This document shows positions 53,075-62,684 of a stretch of 64,000 nt of DNA, in pieces. A model generated the notes under the pieces. The model was not told the origin of the DNA and did no database searches. It saw only the letters and a program-made list of their open reading frames with translations. Numbering within the stretch: the stretch's first letter is position 1; the number at the start of each line of letters is the position of its first letter. Made by a program: the position numbers and the translations under genes. The DNA is from Butyrivibrio sp. AC2005 (GTDB taxonomy: Bacteria > Bacillota > Clostridia > Lachnospirales > Lachnospiraceae), in assembly GCF_000424145.1 (NCBI RefSeq), contig NZ_KE384137.1:372001-436000 (forward strand). The letters are read 5' to 3'.

Positions 53075-55129
53075 TTATGCCGCTACCATTCCTACAGACT
53101 GCATTTCAACATTAGGTTCAACTTCATTGTAAGAAAGCACAATCAAATCTTTATAATAATCCTCTGTCATCTTCTTAAAATACATACGCACAATTGGCGA
53201 AGTCATAATTATCGGTATCATTCCGGCGTCTTCAAGCTTCTTAGCCTGTTCTCCCACAGACTTAAGTATCGCCTTGGTTCTGGTAGGATCAAGGGTAAGA
53301 TATGCGCCGGTCTCAGTCTGCTTAACAGACTGCATTATCTCCTGCTCAATCTTAGGATCAAGAGTGATAACGCTGGTAGTCTCTCCAGGATAAAAATATT
53401 TGCTGGAAATCGCACGTCTAAGGCTCTGTCTGACATACTCGGTAAGAATATCTGTGTCATGTGTAGACGGAGCATAGTCAGCAAGTGTCTCAAATATTGT
53501 AACCAGATCTCTTATGGAGATTCCTTCCGCAAGGAGATTCTGCAATACCTTCTCAATCTCACCAAGACTCATAAGCTTAGGCACAAGTTCTTCCACAAGT
53601 GCAGGATTGTTCTCCTGCAAATTGTTGACAAGATTCTGTACATCCTGTCTTGTAAGAAGCTCTGCAATATGATTCCTGATAACCTCAGTTAAGTGAGTAG
53701 CAATAATTGAAGGCGGATCTACAACTGTATAACCAAGCGATTCCGCACGTTCTCTCTGACTTTCGGTAATCCATGTAGCCGGCAGATGGAAGGAAGGCTC
53801 AAAGGTAGGAATACCTGTAATCTCCTCCTCTACATTTCCGGGATTCATGGCCATATAGTGATCAAACAGAATTTCACCATCACTAACCTGTATACCCTTA
53901 ATTTTTATAATGTATTGGTTAGGATTAAGCTGAATGTTATCTCGAAGACGAATGATAGGAACAACTGTACCAAGCTCCAGTGCAATCTGACGTCTTATCA
54001 TAACAACACGGTCAAGAAGATCTCCGCCCTGATTAACATCAGCAAGCGGAATAATTCCATAACCAAACTCGAGCTCTATAGGGTCAACCTGAAGAAGGCT
54101 TGTAACATTCTCAGGCTGGCGTATTTCTTCAGCCTGCTGCTCCTCTTCAGCCATAACCTCTTCCTCAGCAGCTGTAATCTTCTGTGATTTCTGCATGAGG
54201 AAACCCAGTGCTCCTATGCAGGCACCGAGCGGAAGGTATAGCAAATCCGGCAGCGGTGTAAGAATACCAAGTGTAGCTATAAGCGCACCAACAAGGTACA
54301 GTGTCTTGGATGCATTAAACAGCTGACCAACAAGTGCCGGTCCAAAATCGGCTTCTTTCGATCCCTTTGTAACCAGAATACCTGTACTAAGAGATACAAG
54401 AAGTGAAGGTATCGCACTTACAAGACCGTCACCCATTGTAAGAATGGCGTATTTATCGAGTGCATCATTTATAGGCATCCCCTGTCTTAAGACGCCCATC
54501 AAAATACCACCTATAATATTTACGGCAGTAATTATAAGACCCGCAGTAGAGTCTCCCTTAACGTACTTCGTAGCACCGTCCATGGCTCCGAAGAAGCTTG
54601 CTTCGTTCTGAATCTTCTCACGTCTCTCCTTAGCTTCCTGATCGGTAATAGCACCTGTGTTAAGGTCAGCGTCGATAGCCATCTGTTTACCGGGCATAGC
54701 ATCCAGAGTGAAACGTGCTGATACTTCAGCGACACGCTCAGAACCTTTATTGATAACCATGAACTGCACAAGTATAAGGATTATATATACGATTGTTCCG
54801 ATGATCAGATCACCGGCACCAACGAACTCTCCGAATACCTGAATAACCTGACCGGCATCGCCTCCGGTAAGGATGAGTCTTGTAGATGAAATATTAAGTG
54901 CAATTCGGAAAATTGTTGTGAACAAAAGGATAGTAGGGAAGAACGACATATCCAGTACTTCCTTGGAAAACATGGCCGTAAACAGAATCACAAAAGACAG
55001 TGACATATCAAAGGCCAGAAGAAAGTCCATCAGCCACGTAGGAATGGGGACGATGAACATGATAATAGCCGCAACGAAATATAACGCTACACCGTAATCA
55101 AATGCACGTTTTCTAATAATCTCGAGCAT
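53075..55129 (-). CDS. flhA: Flagellar export apparatus protein FlhA
   Basis: 684 residues, typical length. Eight membrane helices with the conserved FHIPEP-type region ('GDAGQVIQVFGEFVGAGD', 'RFTLDAMPGKQMAIDADLN') and a large cytoplasmic C-terminal domain forming the nonameric export ring. It converts proton-motive force to protein export with FlhB, FliP, FliQ and FliR. It begins after a 137-base gap from flhB, in which I see no terminator. Confidence 0.97.
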   Translation of the reverse strand: MLEIIRKRAFDYGVALYFVAAIIMFIVPIPTWLMDFLLAFDMSLSFVILFTAMFSKEVLDMSFFPTILLFTTIFRIALNISSTRLILTGGDAGQVIQVFGEFVGAGDLIIGTIVYIILILVQFMVINKGSERVAEVSARFTLDAMPGKQMAIDADLNTGAITDQEAKERREKIQNEASFFGAMDGATKYVKGDSTAGLIITAVNIIGGILMGVLRQGMPINDALDKYAILTMGDGLVSAIPSLLVSLSTGILVTKGSKEADFGPALVGQLFNASKTLYLVGALIATLGILTPLPDLLYLPLGACIGALGFLMQKSQKITAAEEEVMAEEEQQAEEIRQPENVTSLLQVDPIELEFGYGIIPLADVNQGGDLLDRVVMIRRQIALELGTVVPIIRLRDNIQLNPNQYIIKIKGIQVSDGEILFDHYMAMNPGNVEEEITGIPTFEPSFHLPATWITESQRERAESLGYTVVDPPSIIATHLTEVIRNHIAELLTRQDVQNLVNNLQENNPALVEELVPKLMSLGEIEKVLQNLLAEGISIRDLVTIFETLADYAPSTHDTDILTEYVRQSLRRAISSKYFYPGETTSVITLDPKIEQEIMQSVKQTETGAYLTLDPTRTKAILKSVGEQAKKLEDAGMIPIIMTSPIVRMYFKKMTEDYYKDLIVLSYNEVEPNVEMQSVGMVAA

Positions 55130-55266
55130 TATTCATCCCCCTTTCCCCGATTTTTTTCATAACTATACATAGTTAGTATAGCGCATACCACATCTTGTAT
55201 GCAAGAGGGGATTAAGGCACAAGAGCTCAACAACACCAAAGGAAGTTTCTGCACCTTGCTAAGTAC

Positions 55267-56415
55267 TTATACTTTGCCCTGAAGATGATATACAAAGGCG
55301 AGAACCTCTGCCACTGCCTGATAAAGCTCCGGCGGCACGAATTCTCCAATATCAACCGTCGAATAGAGCATACGGGCAAGCGGTTTGTTTTCTACAATCT
55401 CAACACCATACTCTTTTGCTACATCCTTAATACGCTGTGCAAGATATCCCTCACCCTTGGCAACTACCATTGGTGCATCGAATTTATCCGCATCATATCG
55501 TATTGCAACTGCGTAATGAGTAGGGTTGGTGATGACAACATCTGCCTTGGGAAGCTCCTGCATCATACGACGCTGTGAAGCCTGCATCATACGACGACGC
55601 TGCTGACCTTTAATCTGAGGATCTCCTTCAGTATTTTTATACTCATCTTTAACTTCCTGCTTGGTCATCATGTTGTCTTTTCGGAATTTTCTCTTCTGAT
55701 AGATATAATCTGCAATGGCGATTACAACATAAACCGCAGCAATGCGTATACCTATTTCTACTATTGTATTACCCAAAAGTCCGATTGCCTGTCTCAGGGG
55801 CATATCGTAAAGTGTAAAAACAGATGCGGTATATCCAAGAAAATATGTATATACCACTGTTCCAATAATTGCAATTTTAGCTATTGATTTTACCAGCTCA
55901 AAAATCTTTCTTGTAGAAAAGATCTTTTTGAAGCCCTTAATGGGATTCAGCTTACTTAGCTTTGGCTTCAGTGGCTTTGTTGTAATCTTCCACTTAACCT
56001 GAACAACATTGCAGATAAAAGCCACAGTCAAAGAAACCGCAAGGAATGGCAAAGCTGTAAGAAGTATCCTTAACAGCGCATTCATAATTGTAATTCGTAG
56101 GTCAGCAAACGGAACATATCCATCGTACATCTTAGTTGTAGTCGGAATCTGATTGTAGACACTTCTGAAAAAGCCGGTAAAGCTGTCCGCCATATAAGGA
56201 TACATAACTCTTATGAGCACAAAAAGAGACATCAGCCCTGCTGCATGAGTTACCTCCTGGCTCTTTGCAACCTGTCCTTCATTTCTTGCATCCTGCAATT
56301 TCTTGGCAGTAGGCTGCTCTGTCTTTTCACCGCCGGGACCATCAGCAAAGAACTGCAGATCGTAGGATATCAAAAGACCGTTATTCAGTTGCATTTGATT
56401 TTCACGTAAGGTCAT
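55267..56415 (-). CDS. flhB: Flagellar export apparatus protein FlhB
   Basis: 382 residues. The sequence 'LQFFADGPGGEKTEQPTAKKLQDARNEGQVAKSQEV' and four membrane helices are typical. The autocleavage motif 'NPTHYAVAIRYD' (Asn-Pro-Thr-His) is intact. It switches export specificity from rod/hook to filament proteins. The start overlaps the fliR end by 14 bases; in-frame Met codons further in are possible. Confidence 0.96.
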   Translation of the reverse strand: MTLRENQMQLNNGLLISYDLQFFADGPGGEKTEQPTAKKLQDARNEGQVAKSQEVTHAAGLMSLFVLIRVMYPYMADSFTGFFRSVYNQIPTTTKMYDGYVPFADLRITIMNALLRILLTALPFLAVSLTVAFICNVVQVKWKITTKPLKPKLSKLNPIKGFKKIFSTRKIFELVKSIAKIAIIGTVVYTYFLGYTASVFTLYDMPLRQAIGLLGNTIVEIGIRIAAVYVVIAIADYIYQKRKFRKDNMMTKQEVKDEYKNTEGDPQIKGQQRRRMMQASQRRMMQELPKADVVITNPTHYAVAIRYDADKFDAPMVVAKGEGYLAQRIKDVAKEYGVEIVENKPLARMLYSTVDIGEFVPPELYQAVAEVLAFVYHLQGKV

Positions 56416-57181
56416 TTATAAACTCCGTCATAAGCTCGCGCATATTGGTAAAAATGAAGTCCGATGCGTTATACAACAAAATACATGTCATATACATCAT
56501 GGATAATCCAACTATAAGTTTAAGCTGCATACCGACAGCAAACATGTTCATCTGAGGCGCTACTCTCGCAAGAATACCAAGAATAACGTTCATAATAAAA
56601 GTAACTATAAATATCGGCAGACATATTCTAAAGCCGATAATCATGTAATATGAAACAAATTTAAGCATTGATTCAAGCAGTTTATCGCTGTTAAAAATTG
56701 CACCATTTACCGGAATCAATCTGAACGAATCAACCAGAGCGGAAATAAAATATCTGTACAATCCGCTCACAAGCATCATACCCATGAAAGCATATTGATA
56801 AAGTCCTGCGGAAACAGGAACATTTTCTCTTGAATTAGGACTCATAATCTGCACCATTGACAGGCCAACCTGCATATCTGCTATCTGTCCGGCCATATTG
56901 GCAACAAGTGTGCATATCTGTGCAGCATATCCTATCAGAAGCCCTGTAAAAAACTCCTTCAGAATAATAACAGTGAATCCCCATATTGTTTCATATTCAA
57001 GTGTATCTACAGGTGCATAACCGTAAAGCAGGAACGAAAGCAGCACCGAAAATCCAACTCTGACTACATGCGGAGTGTTACTCATACTAAAAAAGGGTGC
57101 AACATACACAAACATTGTCACCCTGACCAGTATAAGCAAGAATATCTCAAGATCGCCGTAGGTGAAGGTGTAATCTATCAA
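56402..57181 (-). CDS. fliR: Flagellar export apparatus protein FliR
   Basis: 259 residues from a TTG at 57181, 14 bases after fliQ and with GGAGG eight bases ahead. The open frame to 57226 would overlap fliQ and lacks an RBS. About six membrane helices and the family N-terminus 'YTFTYGDLEIFLLILVRVTMF' are seen. It forms the export gate with FliP and FliQ. Confidence 0.93.
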   Translation of the reverse strand: MIDYTFTYGDLEIFLLILVRVTMFVYVAPFFSMSNTPHVVRVGFSVLLSFLLYGYAPVDTLEYETIWGFTVIILKEFFTGLLIGYAAQICTLVANMAGQIADMQVGLSMVQIMSPNSRENVPVSAGLYQYAFMGMMLVSGLYRYFISALVDSFRLIPVNGAIFNSDKLLESMLKFVSYYMIIGFRICLPIFIVTFIMNVILGILARVAPQMNMFAVGMQLKLIVGLSMMYMTCILLYNASDFIFTNMRELMTEFINDLT

Positions 57182-57195
57182 ATCTTCATCCTCCG

Positions 57196-57465
57196 CTAAT
57201 GAATGTATAACGAGAAGTCTGACCACATTTTTACCACGAAGCCTGAAAGCTCAGTTAGCATCCAGTTTCCAAGTATAATAAGTGTCAGGAATGTAACCAG
57301 AATTTTAGGGACAAAGGTAAGTGTCTGATCCTGAATAGAGGTTACGGTCTGAAATATTGAAACAGAAAGACCAACTATGAGCGAAACAAGCAAAACCGGT
57401 ATCGCTATTTTTATTACCATGAACAAGGCGCTGGCCATGATTGCAGTAATATTGTCAACTGTCAT
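57196..57465 (-). CDS. fliQ: Flagellar export apparatus protein FliQ
   Basis: 89 residues from the ATG at 57465, with AAGGAGGAG ahead. Two membrane helices ('MVIKIAIPVLLVSLIVGLSV' region and 'ILVTFLTLIILGNWML') and the usual 'QTVTSIQDQTLTFVPK' loop identify FliQ. Confidence 0.95.
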   Translation of the reverse strand: MTVDNITAIMASALFMVIKIAIPVLLVSLIVGLSVSIFQTVTSIQDQTLTFVPKILVTFLTLIILGNWMLTELSGFVVKMWSDFSLYIH

Positions 57466-57490
57466 ATTCTCCTCCTTCTTGCCCCTCATG

Positions 57491-58423
57491 TTAATAGAAC
57501 GTCTTAACCAGACTACCGATTACCAGATTCCAGCCATCCGCAAGTACAAACAGTAGAATCTTAAACGGCATCGAAATAGTCGTAGGCGGTAGCATCATCA
57601 TACCCATACTCATAAGTACCGACGCGACGACCATATCGATTACAATAAACGGAATATAAATCAAAAAGCCAATTATAAAGGCTGTTCTTAGCTCGCTTAT
57701 AAGGAAGCTGGGAATCAGAACTGCATTCGGAATACTATCAAGCTCACCATCCCACTCCAGCTCATCAATTTCCATGAAAAGACGAACGTCCTTGGTCTGT
57801 GTCTGTCCATACATGAAATTTCTTATGGGAATCATGGCTGTATCAAAGAATTCCTGCTGTTCTATCTCCCCCTTATCAAAGGGCTGGATAGCAGTTTCGT
57901 TTATCTCCTTGATAGTAGGCTGCATAATAAAAAATGTCAGGAAAAGAGCAAGTCCCATAAGCACCTGATTAGGAGGCGATGTCTGGGTTGCCAATGCAGC
58001 TCTAGTGAAATGCAGAACTATGATGATTCTGGTAAAACAGGTCATCATAATAAGAAGAAGCGGCGCCAATGCAATAAGCGTTAATGTTATAAGAATTCTC
58101 AATGCACCATTTATTGTACCGTTACCATTGTCATAGGTGACAGTTACCGTATTGGCAATATTAAGCTCCTGGAGGTCATCAGCATCCTTAGCAGATCCGG
58201 GTTCAGTGAGGTTCGTTCTCTCTCCATCCGTTCCGGTCAGATTGGTTTCCCTGTCTACAGTCGGATCCGTAGGATGAGTATCATCAACATAGGATGTTGA
58301 CGCAGAAACTGTTACTGCTCCGCTGTTAAAAATACAAAAAGCCATAATAAAAGAAAGGCATAACAACGAAATGCCCATCTTAAATAATGGCTTTAAATCT
58401 TTTACTCCCCAAAATTTTTTCAT
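57491..58423 (-). CDS. fliP: Flagellar export apparatus protein FliP
   Basis: 310 residues, longer than most FliP proteins (about 220-250) because of a signal sequence (about 1-43) followed by a Thr/Asp/Glu-rich stretch of about 60 residues. The core is conserved: 'LLIMMTCFTRIIIVLHFTR', 'PNQVLMGLALFLTFFIM' and the C-terminal helices. It nucleates the export gate. It follows the fliO gene by 3 bases. Confidence 0.96.
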   Translation of the reverse strand: MKKFWGVKDLKPLFKMGISLLCLSFIMAFCIFNSGAVTVSASTSYVDDTHPTDPTVDRETNLTGTDGERTNLTEPGSAKDADDLQELNIANTVTVTYDNGNGTINGALRILITLTLIALAPLLLIMMTCFTRIIIVLHFTRAALATQTSPPNQVLMGLALFLTFFIMQPTIKEINETAIQPFDKGEIEQQEFFDTAMIPIRNFMYGQTQTKDVRLFMEIDELEWDGELDSIPNAVLIPSFLISELRTAFIIGFLIYIPFIVIDMVVASVLMSMGMMMLPPTTISMPFKILLFVLADGWNLVIGSLVKTFY

Positions 58424-58426
58424 ACC

Positions 58427-58771
58427 TTACTTCTTCTTAAATTTCTCTAAGACTTTCTCAAATTCTTTACTAAAATCTACAGGATCGGAGGATTTCAGAA
58501 CAGGTGGTTCATATTCATCCTCCGACAGCTCTGTAAGTACTGTAACCGTATCCTTACACACGGCTATCACCATATATTTATTAACTACTCTTACTATCTG
58601 CAAATACTTGGTAGAGGAAAGTCTGCATGTTTCCATTATCTCCATATTTGCAGTGAAAGTGGATCCCTTTTGATATTTGGCAATCCACTTAGTCACATAA
58701 TAGGTCGCAACCAGGACCAGAATAAATAAAACAAGTACAGTAAATAGTTGCGCTACCGATGAAACATTCAT
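58427..58771 (-). CDS. fliO: Flagellar protein FliO (FliZ-type)
   Basis: 114 residues with one N-terminal membrane helix (about 9-27) and a cytoplasmic tail ('MEIMETCRLSSTKYLQIVRVVNKYMVI') typical of FliO. It assists assembly of the FliP ring. It directly follows fliY with a 30-base gap; in Bacillus, cheY lies in this gap. Confidence 0.85.
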   Translation of the reverse strand: MNVSSVAQLFTVLVLFILVLVATYYVTKWIAKYQKGSTFTANMEIMETCRLSSTKYLQIVRVVNKYMVIAVCKDTVTVLTELSEDEYEPPVLKSSDPVDFSKEFEKVLEKFKKK

Positions 58772-58801
58772 TTTTTAGCGACCTTCCGATTATTACTGAA
58801 A

Positions 58802-60058
58802 TTACTGGACAATTTCGGTAACACGAACACCGAAACTTTCTTCAATGACTACAACTTCTCCCTTTGCCACAAACTTACCGTTAACAAGAACATCAACCGG
58901 TTCACCTGCGACTTTTTCAAGTTCTATGATAGTTCCGGGTGCAAAATCAAGAATATCTGAAATTGCCTTAGCCGTTCTTCCAAGTTCAACAGTTACTTCA
59001 AGAGGCACATCCTTGATAAGTCCGATGTTCTCTCCGGCAGCCATCATCGGATTGCCACCTGCAAAGCTCTGGAACTGGGCAGGCTGAACATTTGCACCCA
59101 TCATCTGAGGCTGCATCATAGGCATACCCATGGGCATCATAGGCATACCCATCTGAGGCATTCCCATTTGCGGCATTCCCTGCATCATTGAAGGATCCAT
59201 TCCGGGCATTCCTGCCGCAGCTGAAGGATCAGGAGCAGGCATTCCCATACCCATATCAGGAGCTGCCGGTGCAGGAGCAGGTGCAGGTGCTGCCTCTTCT
59301 GCAGGAGATTCCGTGCTTATGGTATCCTTAAGGCTCTTTGCAAAATCTATAGGATACAACTGCATCAACGTAGAATCCACAAGATCACCAATCTGCAGCT
59401 TGAAGGTTACACGGCAGAAGGTTCCTGTCAGGAATTCGGAAATCTCACTGGGATCGTCGTCAATCATATCAAGCAATGTTGCTTCCGGAGGGCTGATATC
59501 TACCTTCTGACCAATCATGGTCGAAAGAGAGGTAGCTGCAGCACCCATCATCTGGTTCATAGCCTCTGAAATAGCAGAAAGCTGAAGTTCCCCGACTTCT
59601 CCCTCTGTATTTGTTCCATCACCACCCATCATAAGGTCAGTGATGACCATAACATCGCGTTCTTTCAAAATGAGGATATTAGTACCCTCAAGACCTACTG
59701 TGTATTTAATCTGAATAAATACGCAGGGTTTCTCATAATTGTTAAGAACTGTATTCCAGTTAGCCAGCTCAACCTGAGGCGTAGTGATATTAACCTTCTG
59801 ATTAACAAGTGAATAAAGCGTTGTAGCTGAAGATCCCATACTGATATTGGCAACTTCACCTATCGCGTCCTTTTCCTCATCATTCAGAAGACTCTCGTCA
59901 ATCTCACCAGCAACAAACCCGCTGCCGCCTGAAGGAGCTGCAGGAGCATCTCCTCCTGCATCAGCAGCTGGAGCGTCTCCGCCACCGGCATCACCACCTC
60001 CTGAATCCATACCGGCGAGCAGTGCATTAATTTCTTCCTGTGAAAGCATTCCATCCAT
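58802..60058 (-). CDS. fliY: Flagellar switch protein FliY (CheC-FliN fusion)
   Basis: 418 residues. The N-terminal 'MLSQEEINALLAGM' is the CheY-P-binding motif shared with FliM. A CheC-like domain follows with two phosphatase motifs ('EVANISMGSSATTLYSLV' and 'EAMNQMMGAAATSLSTMI'), then a Met/Pro/Gly-rich linker (about 265-330), then the FliN SpoA domain at the C-terminus. It forms part of the C-ring and probably dephosphorylates CheY-P. It starts 4 bases after the fliM stop. Confidence 0.95.
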   Translation of the reverse strand: MDGMLSQEEINALLAGMDSGGGDAGGGDAPAADAGGDAPAAPSGGSGFVAGEIDESLLNDEEKDAIGEVANISMGSSATTLYSLVNQKVNITTPQVELANWNTVLNNYEKPCVFIQIKYTVGLEGTNILILKERDVMVITDLMMGGDGTNTEGEVGELQLSAISEAMNQMMGAAATSLSTMIGQKVDISPPEATLLDMIDDDPSEISEFLTGTFCRVTFKLQIGDLVDSTLMQLYPIDFAKSLKDTISTESPAEEAAPAPAPAPAAPDMGMGMPAPDPSAAAGMPGMDPSMMQGMPQMGMPQMGMPMMPMGMPMMQPQMMGANVQPAQFQSFAGGNPMMAAGENIGLIKDVPLEVTVELGRTAKAISDILDFAPGTIIELEKVAGEPVDVLVNGKFVAKGEVVVIEESFGVRVTEIVQ

Positions 60059-60062
60059 GCTG

Positions 60063-61046
60063 CTACTCTTCCTCCTCTCTAATTACCGACGTTATTCTGA
60101 CGGCATACTTATCTTTTGCGGTTCCGGGAAGTGCCGTGAATTTATAAATATCACCAACATATACCTGAAGCTCGCTGTTTACCTGATTATCAAGTCTTAT
60201 AATATCGCCCCTCTGGAGCTGAACAAAATCACTTACTGATACATTACATCTTCCTAAAATTGCTTTTACCGGAACATCAACATGTCTTACCAAAGACTCT
60301 AGGTGTTCACCGTATGTATCGTCATCATGCTTCTGCATTGTTGAAAACCAGAACTTGGTATTCAACTTATCCATAACACTCTCCAATGTAAAGTAAGGAA
60401 GACAGATATTCATAAGTCCCTCGACCTCACCTATTTTAATGTTAAGTGTTACAATCGCAATCATATCCGTAGGGGAAATAACCTGCGCAAACTGTGGATT
60501 TGTCTCAATCCTCTCCATAATAGGATTTATTGCCAGTACGTTCTCCCACGGTTCAACCATAAGCTGCATGCAAATGGTTATGAGCTTTTCTATAAGAGGC
60601 ATCTCAATATCCGTGAAAGGCCTGGTCTTATCAAGTCCTACGCCTTCACCGCCAAGCATTCTGTCTATAAAGGCAAATCCGATATTAGCCTGCAGCTCTA
60701 AAATAATGGTTCCCTGCAGTGGTAGGAAATTTATTATTCCCAAAATAACAGGGTTACTAAGAGCATTACTAAACTCCGAATATGTTACAGTCTCGGAGTT
60801 AGCAACCGAAACCTGTACGTTTTTTCTAAGATAAAGCGGAAGTGTCGTAGATAACAGTCTTCCATAATGTTCATAGATCATCTCCAGGGTTCTCAAATGT
60901 TCCTTAGAGAACTTGGCCGGTCTCTTAAAGTCGTAATCCTTGACTTTCTTCTCGTCCGCAGCGGACATCTGATCCACGTCGAGTTCACCGGTATTTAGAG
61001 CCGCGAGTAGATTATCTATCTCATTCTGTGATAATACTTCACTCAA
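60063..61046 (-). CDS. fliM: Flagellar switch protein FliM
   Basis: 327 residues. The N-terminal CheY-P-binding segment ('LSQNEIDNLLAALNTG') precedes the middle GGXG-type domain and the C-terminal SpoA domain. It sets the direction of motor rotation. The start codon is TTG with GAGGTGATC ahead. It follows fliL by about 85 bases. Confidence 0.96.
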   Translation of the reverse strand: MSEVLSQNEIDNLLAALNTGELDVDQMSAADEKKVKDYDFKRPAKFSKEHLRTLEMIYEHYGRLLSTTLPLYLRKNVQVSVANSETVTYSEFSNALSNPVILGIINFLPLQGTIILELQANIGFAFIDRMLGGEGVGLDKTRPFTDIEMPLIEKLITICMQLMVEPWENVLAINPIMERIETNPQFAQVISPTDMIAIVTLNIKIGEVEGLMNICLPYFTLESVMDKLNTKFWFSTMQKHDDDTYGEHLESLVRHVDVPVKAILGRCNVSVSDFVQLQRGDIIRLDNQVNSELQVYVGDIYKFTALPGTAKDKYAVRITSVIREEEE

Positions 61047-61130
61047 GCGTAGATCACCTCACTTTTACAGTAACAAAGTACTTTCATAACAAACTCTTTT
61101 TCATACTCCCCAAAATCAAAACAAAATATA

Positions 61131-61664
61131 TTACTGATACACTGTTCCGGAAAAGCTTACATCATAGATGAAGCCGGATTTAAACAGTTCCTGTATCTGC
61201 TCCAGCAGTGTAGCCTTGGCTTCATCCTCATGAGCTCTTATCTCATCAAGTGTATATGCGCCGATAACAGTAGTAATCTTGGACTTAATCATATCCTGAT
61301 AGGTTGCAATACCCTCTTCAGTCCAATATGTGGTGTAAGCCTCATTTGACTTATCCATCGAAAGAACAATTGTTGTAAGCATATAATGCGCTTTTCCACT
61401 TCCATCCTCTTTAAGAGTGATAGTCATGTCCGGTATGGAGTAGGATGCTACATTAGCAATATCAACCTCGCCGGTAGCAGATCCGGAAAAGCCCTGACCA
61501 TTTTCTCCACCGTTAGCTTCTATCTGCAAAGCTGCGGCAACGTCACCGATAAGTGCAACTGCCTGATTATTGGTCGTCATAACCGTCAGCATCATAAAGC
61601 CTGTCATACCTGTATTAACTAAAAGTAAAGCCAAAATGATAATTGCAAGCAGGTTTTTTTTCAT
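61131..61664 (-). CDS. fliL: Flagellar basal-body-associated protein FliL
   Basis: 177 residues with one N-terminal membrane helix (about 4-27) and an extracytoplasmic FliL domain ('KSKITTVIGAYTLDEIRAHEDEAKATLLEQIQELF'). FliL supports stator function and torque. A GGGAGAG Shine-Dalgarno is present. Confidence 0.92.
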   Translation of the reverse strand: MKKNLLAIIILALLLVNTGMTGFMMLTVMTTNNQAVALIGDVAAALQIEANGGENGQGFSGSATGEVDIANVASYSIPDMTITLKEDGSGKAHYMLTTIVLSMDKSNEAYTTYWTEEGIATYQDMIKSKITTVIGAYTLDEIRAHEDEAKATLLEQIQELFKSGFIYDVSFSGTVYQ

Positions 61665-61679
61665 TTGTTCTCTCCCTCA

Positions 61680-62684
61680 TCAATACATTGGACTAAGTGG
61701 ATTGTATATTCTAATCTCAACTCGTCTGTTCCTGGAACGTCCCTCAATTGTGGAATTATCAGCTATAGGCTCATACTCACCTCTTCCGGAATGTTTCATC
61801 TTAGCCGGATCAAGCGAAGTATTATTAACAAAATAGTAAAATACCGAAAGTGCTCTGGCATCACTAAGCTCGTCATTGTTGGTTATCTTGCCGTAGGTTC
61901 TGTGCATGGGAACATTATCTGTATGTCCCTCAATCTCTATGGTACCACCGGCATATCTCTCAAGAACTTTTCCTACTTTATTCAAAATAGCATCTGCTCC
62001 CGGTTTTAATGTGGCATCACCGGTGTCAAACAAAATGGAGCCCTGCAATGTCAACTGAACAAACTGACTTGTAAAATTGACATCAATCTTATCAGATACC
62101 TCCATTACATCGAGAGATTCCTTAACCTCAGCTGCAAGTGCCTCTGAAGCCTTGAGCTGCTCAGCCTCAGCGGCTTCCTGAGTATCCTCAGCATTAGCTC
62201 CCTTGTTATCAGCATCACTCTCAAGTCCCTGCTGGGAAGCATCTCCCTCTGATCCGGTTCCTGATGTATCGCCTTCAGAGCCAGTGGTTTCACCGCCCTC
62301 GCCCTGCATAACGCCTGCACTATCGCCGTCATCGTTTATTCCGGCACCGCCGTTCTCACTGGCATTCTCTCCCTCCGAATCAGTCACATCCTCATTCTGT
62401 GATCCGGACTGTGAAATACCCATCGATATAATATAGTTGGACAGCTGATTAAGCTGTGAAATACCATCTCCAACAAGTGCTCCCTGACCAAGTGCTGCCT
62501 CACCACCCTGAAAAATACCAAAGGCTGAACTGAATGATGCAGCTACCTCCTCGAACTTCTGAGCATCCATGGTTGCCATTGAGAAAAGCAAAACGAAGAA
62601 GCACAGGAGCAGATTCATAAGATCACCGAATGTTCCCTGCCAGGCAGGCAAACCCGGTTTTATTTCCTCTGGTTTTTTTGCCAT
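61680..62684 (-). CDS. motB: Flagellar motor stator protein MotB
   Basis: 334 residues. The N-terminal helix carries the proton-accepting Asp21 ('GTFGDLMNLLLCFFVLLFSM'). The OmpA-like peptidoglycan-binding domain ('IEIEGHTDNVPMHRTYGK', 'SDARALSVFYY') is C-terminal. Between them lies a low-complexity Gly/Ser/Glu/Asp-rich segment (about 92-178) longer than usual. Its ATG overlaps the motA stop (TAATG) with GGAGGAG ahead. Confidence 0.96.
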   Translation of the reverse strand: MAKKPEEIKPGLPAWQGTFGDLMNLLLCFFVLLFSMATMDAQKFEEVAASFSSAFGIFQGGEAALGQGALVGDGISQLNQLSNYIISMGISQSGSQNEDVTDSEGENASENGGAGINDDGDSAGVMQGEGGETTGSEGDTSGTGSEGDASQQGLESDADNKGANAEDTQEAAEAEQLKASEALAAEVKESLDVMEVSDKIDVNFTSQFVQLTLQGSILFDTGDATLKPGADAILNKVGKVLERYAGGTIEIEGHTDNVPMHRTYGKITNNDELSDARALSVFYYFVNNTSLDPAKMKHSGRGEYEPIADNSTIEGRSRNRRVEIRIYNPLSPMY

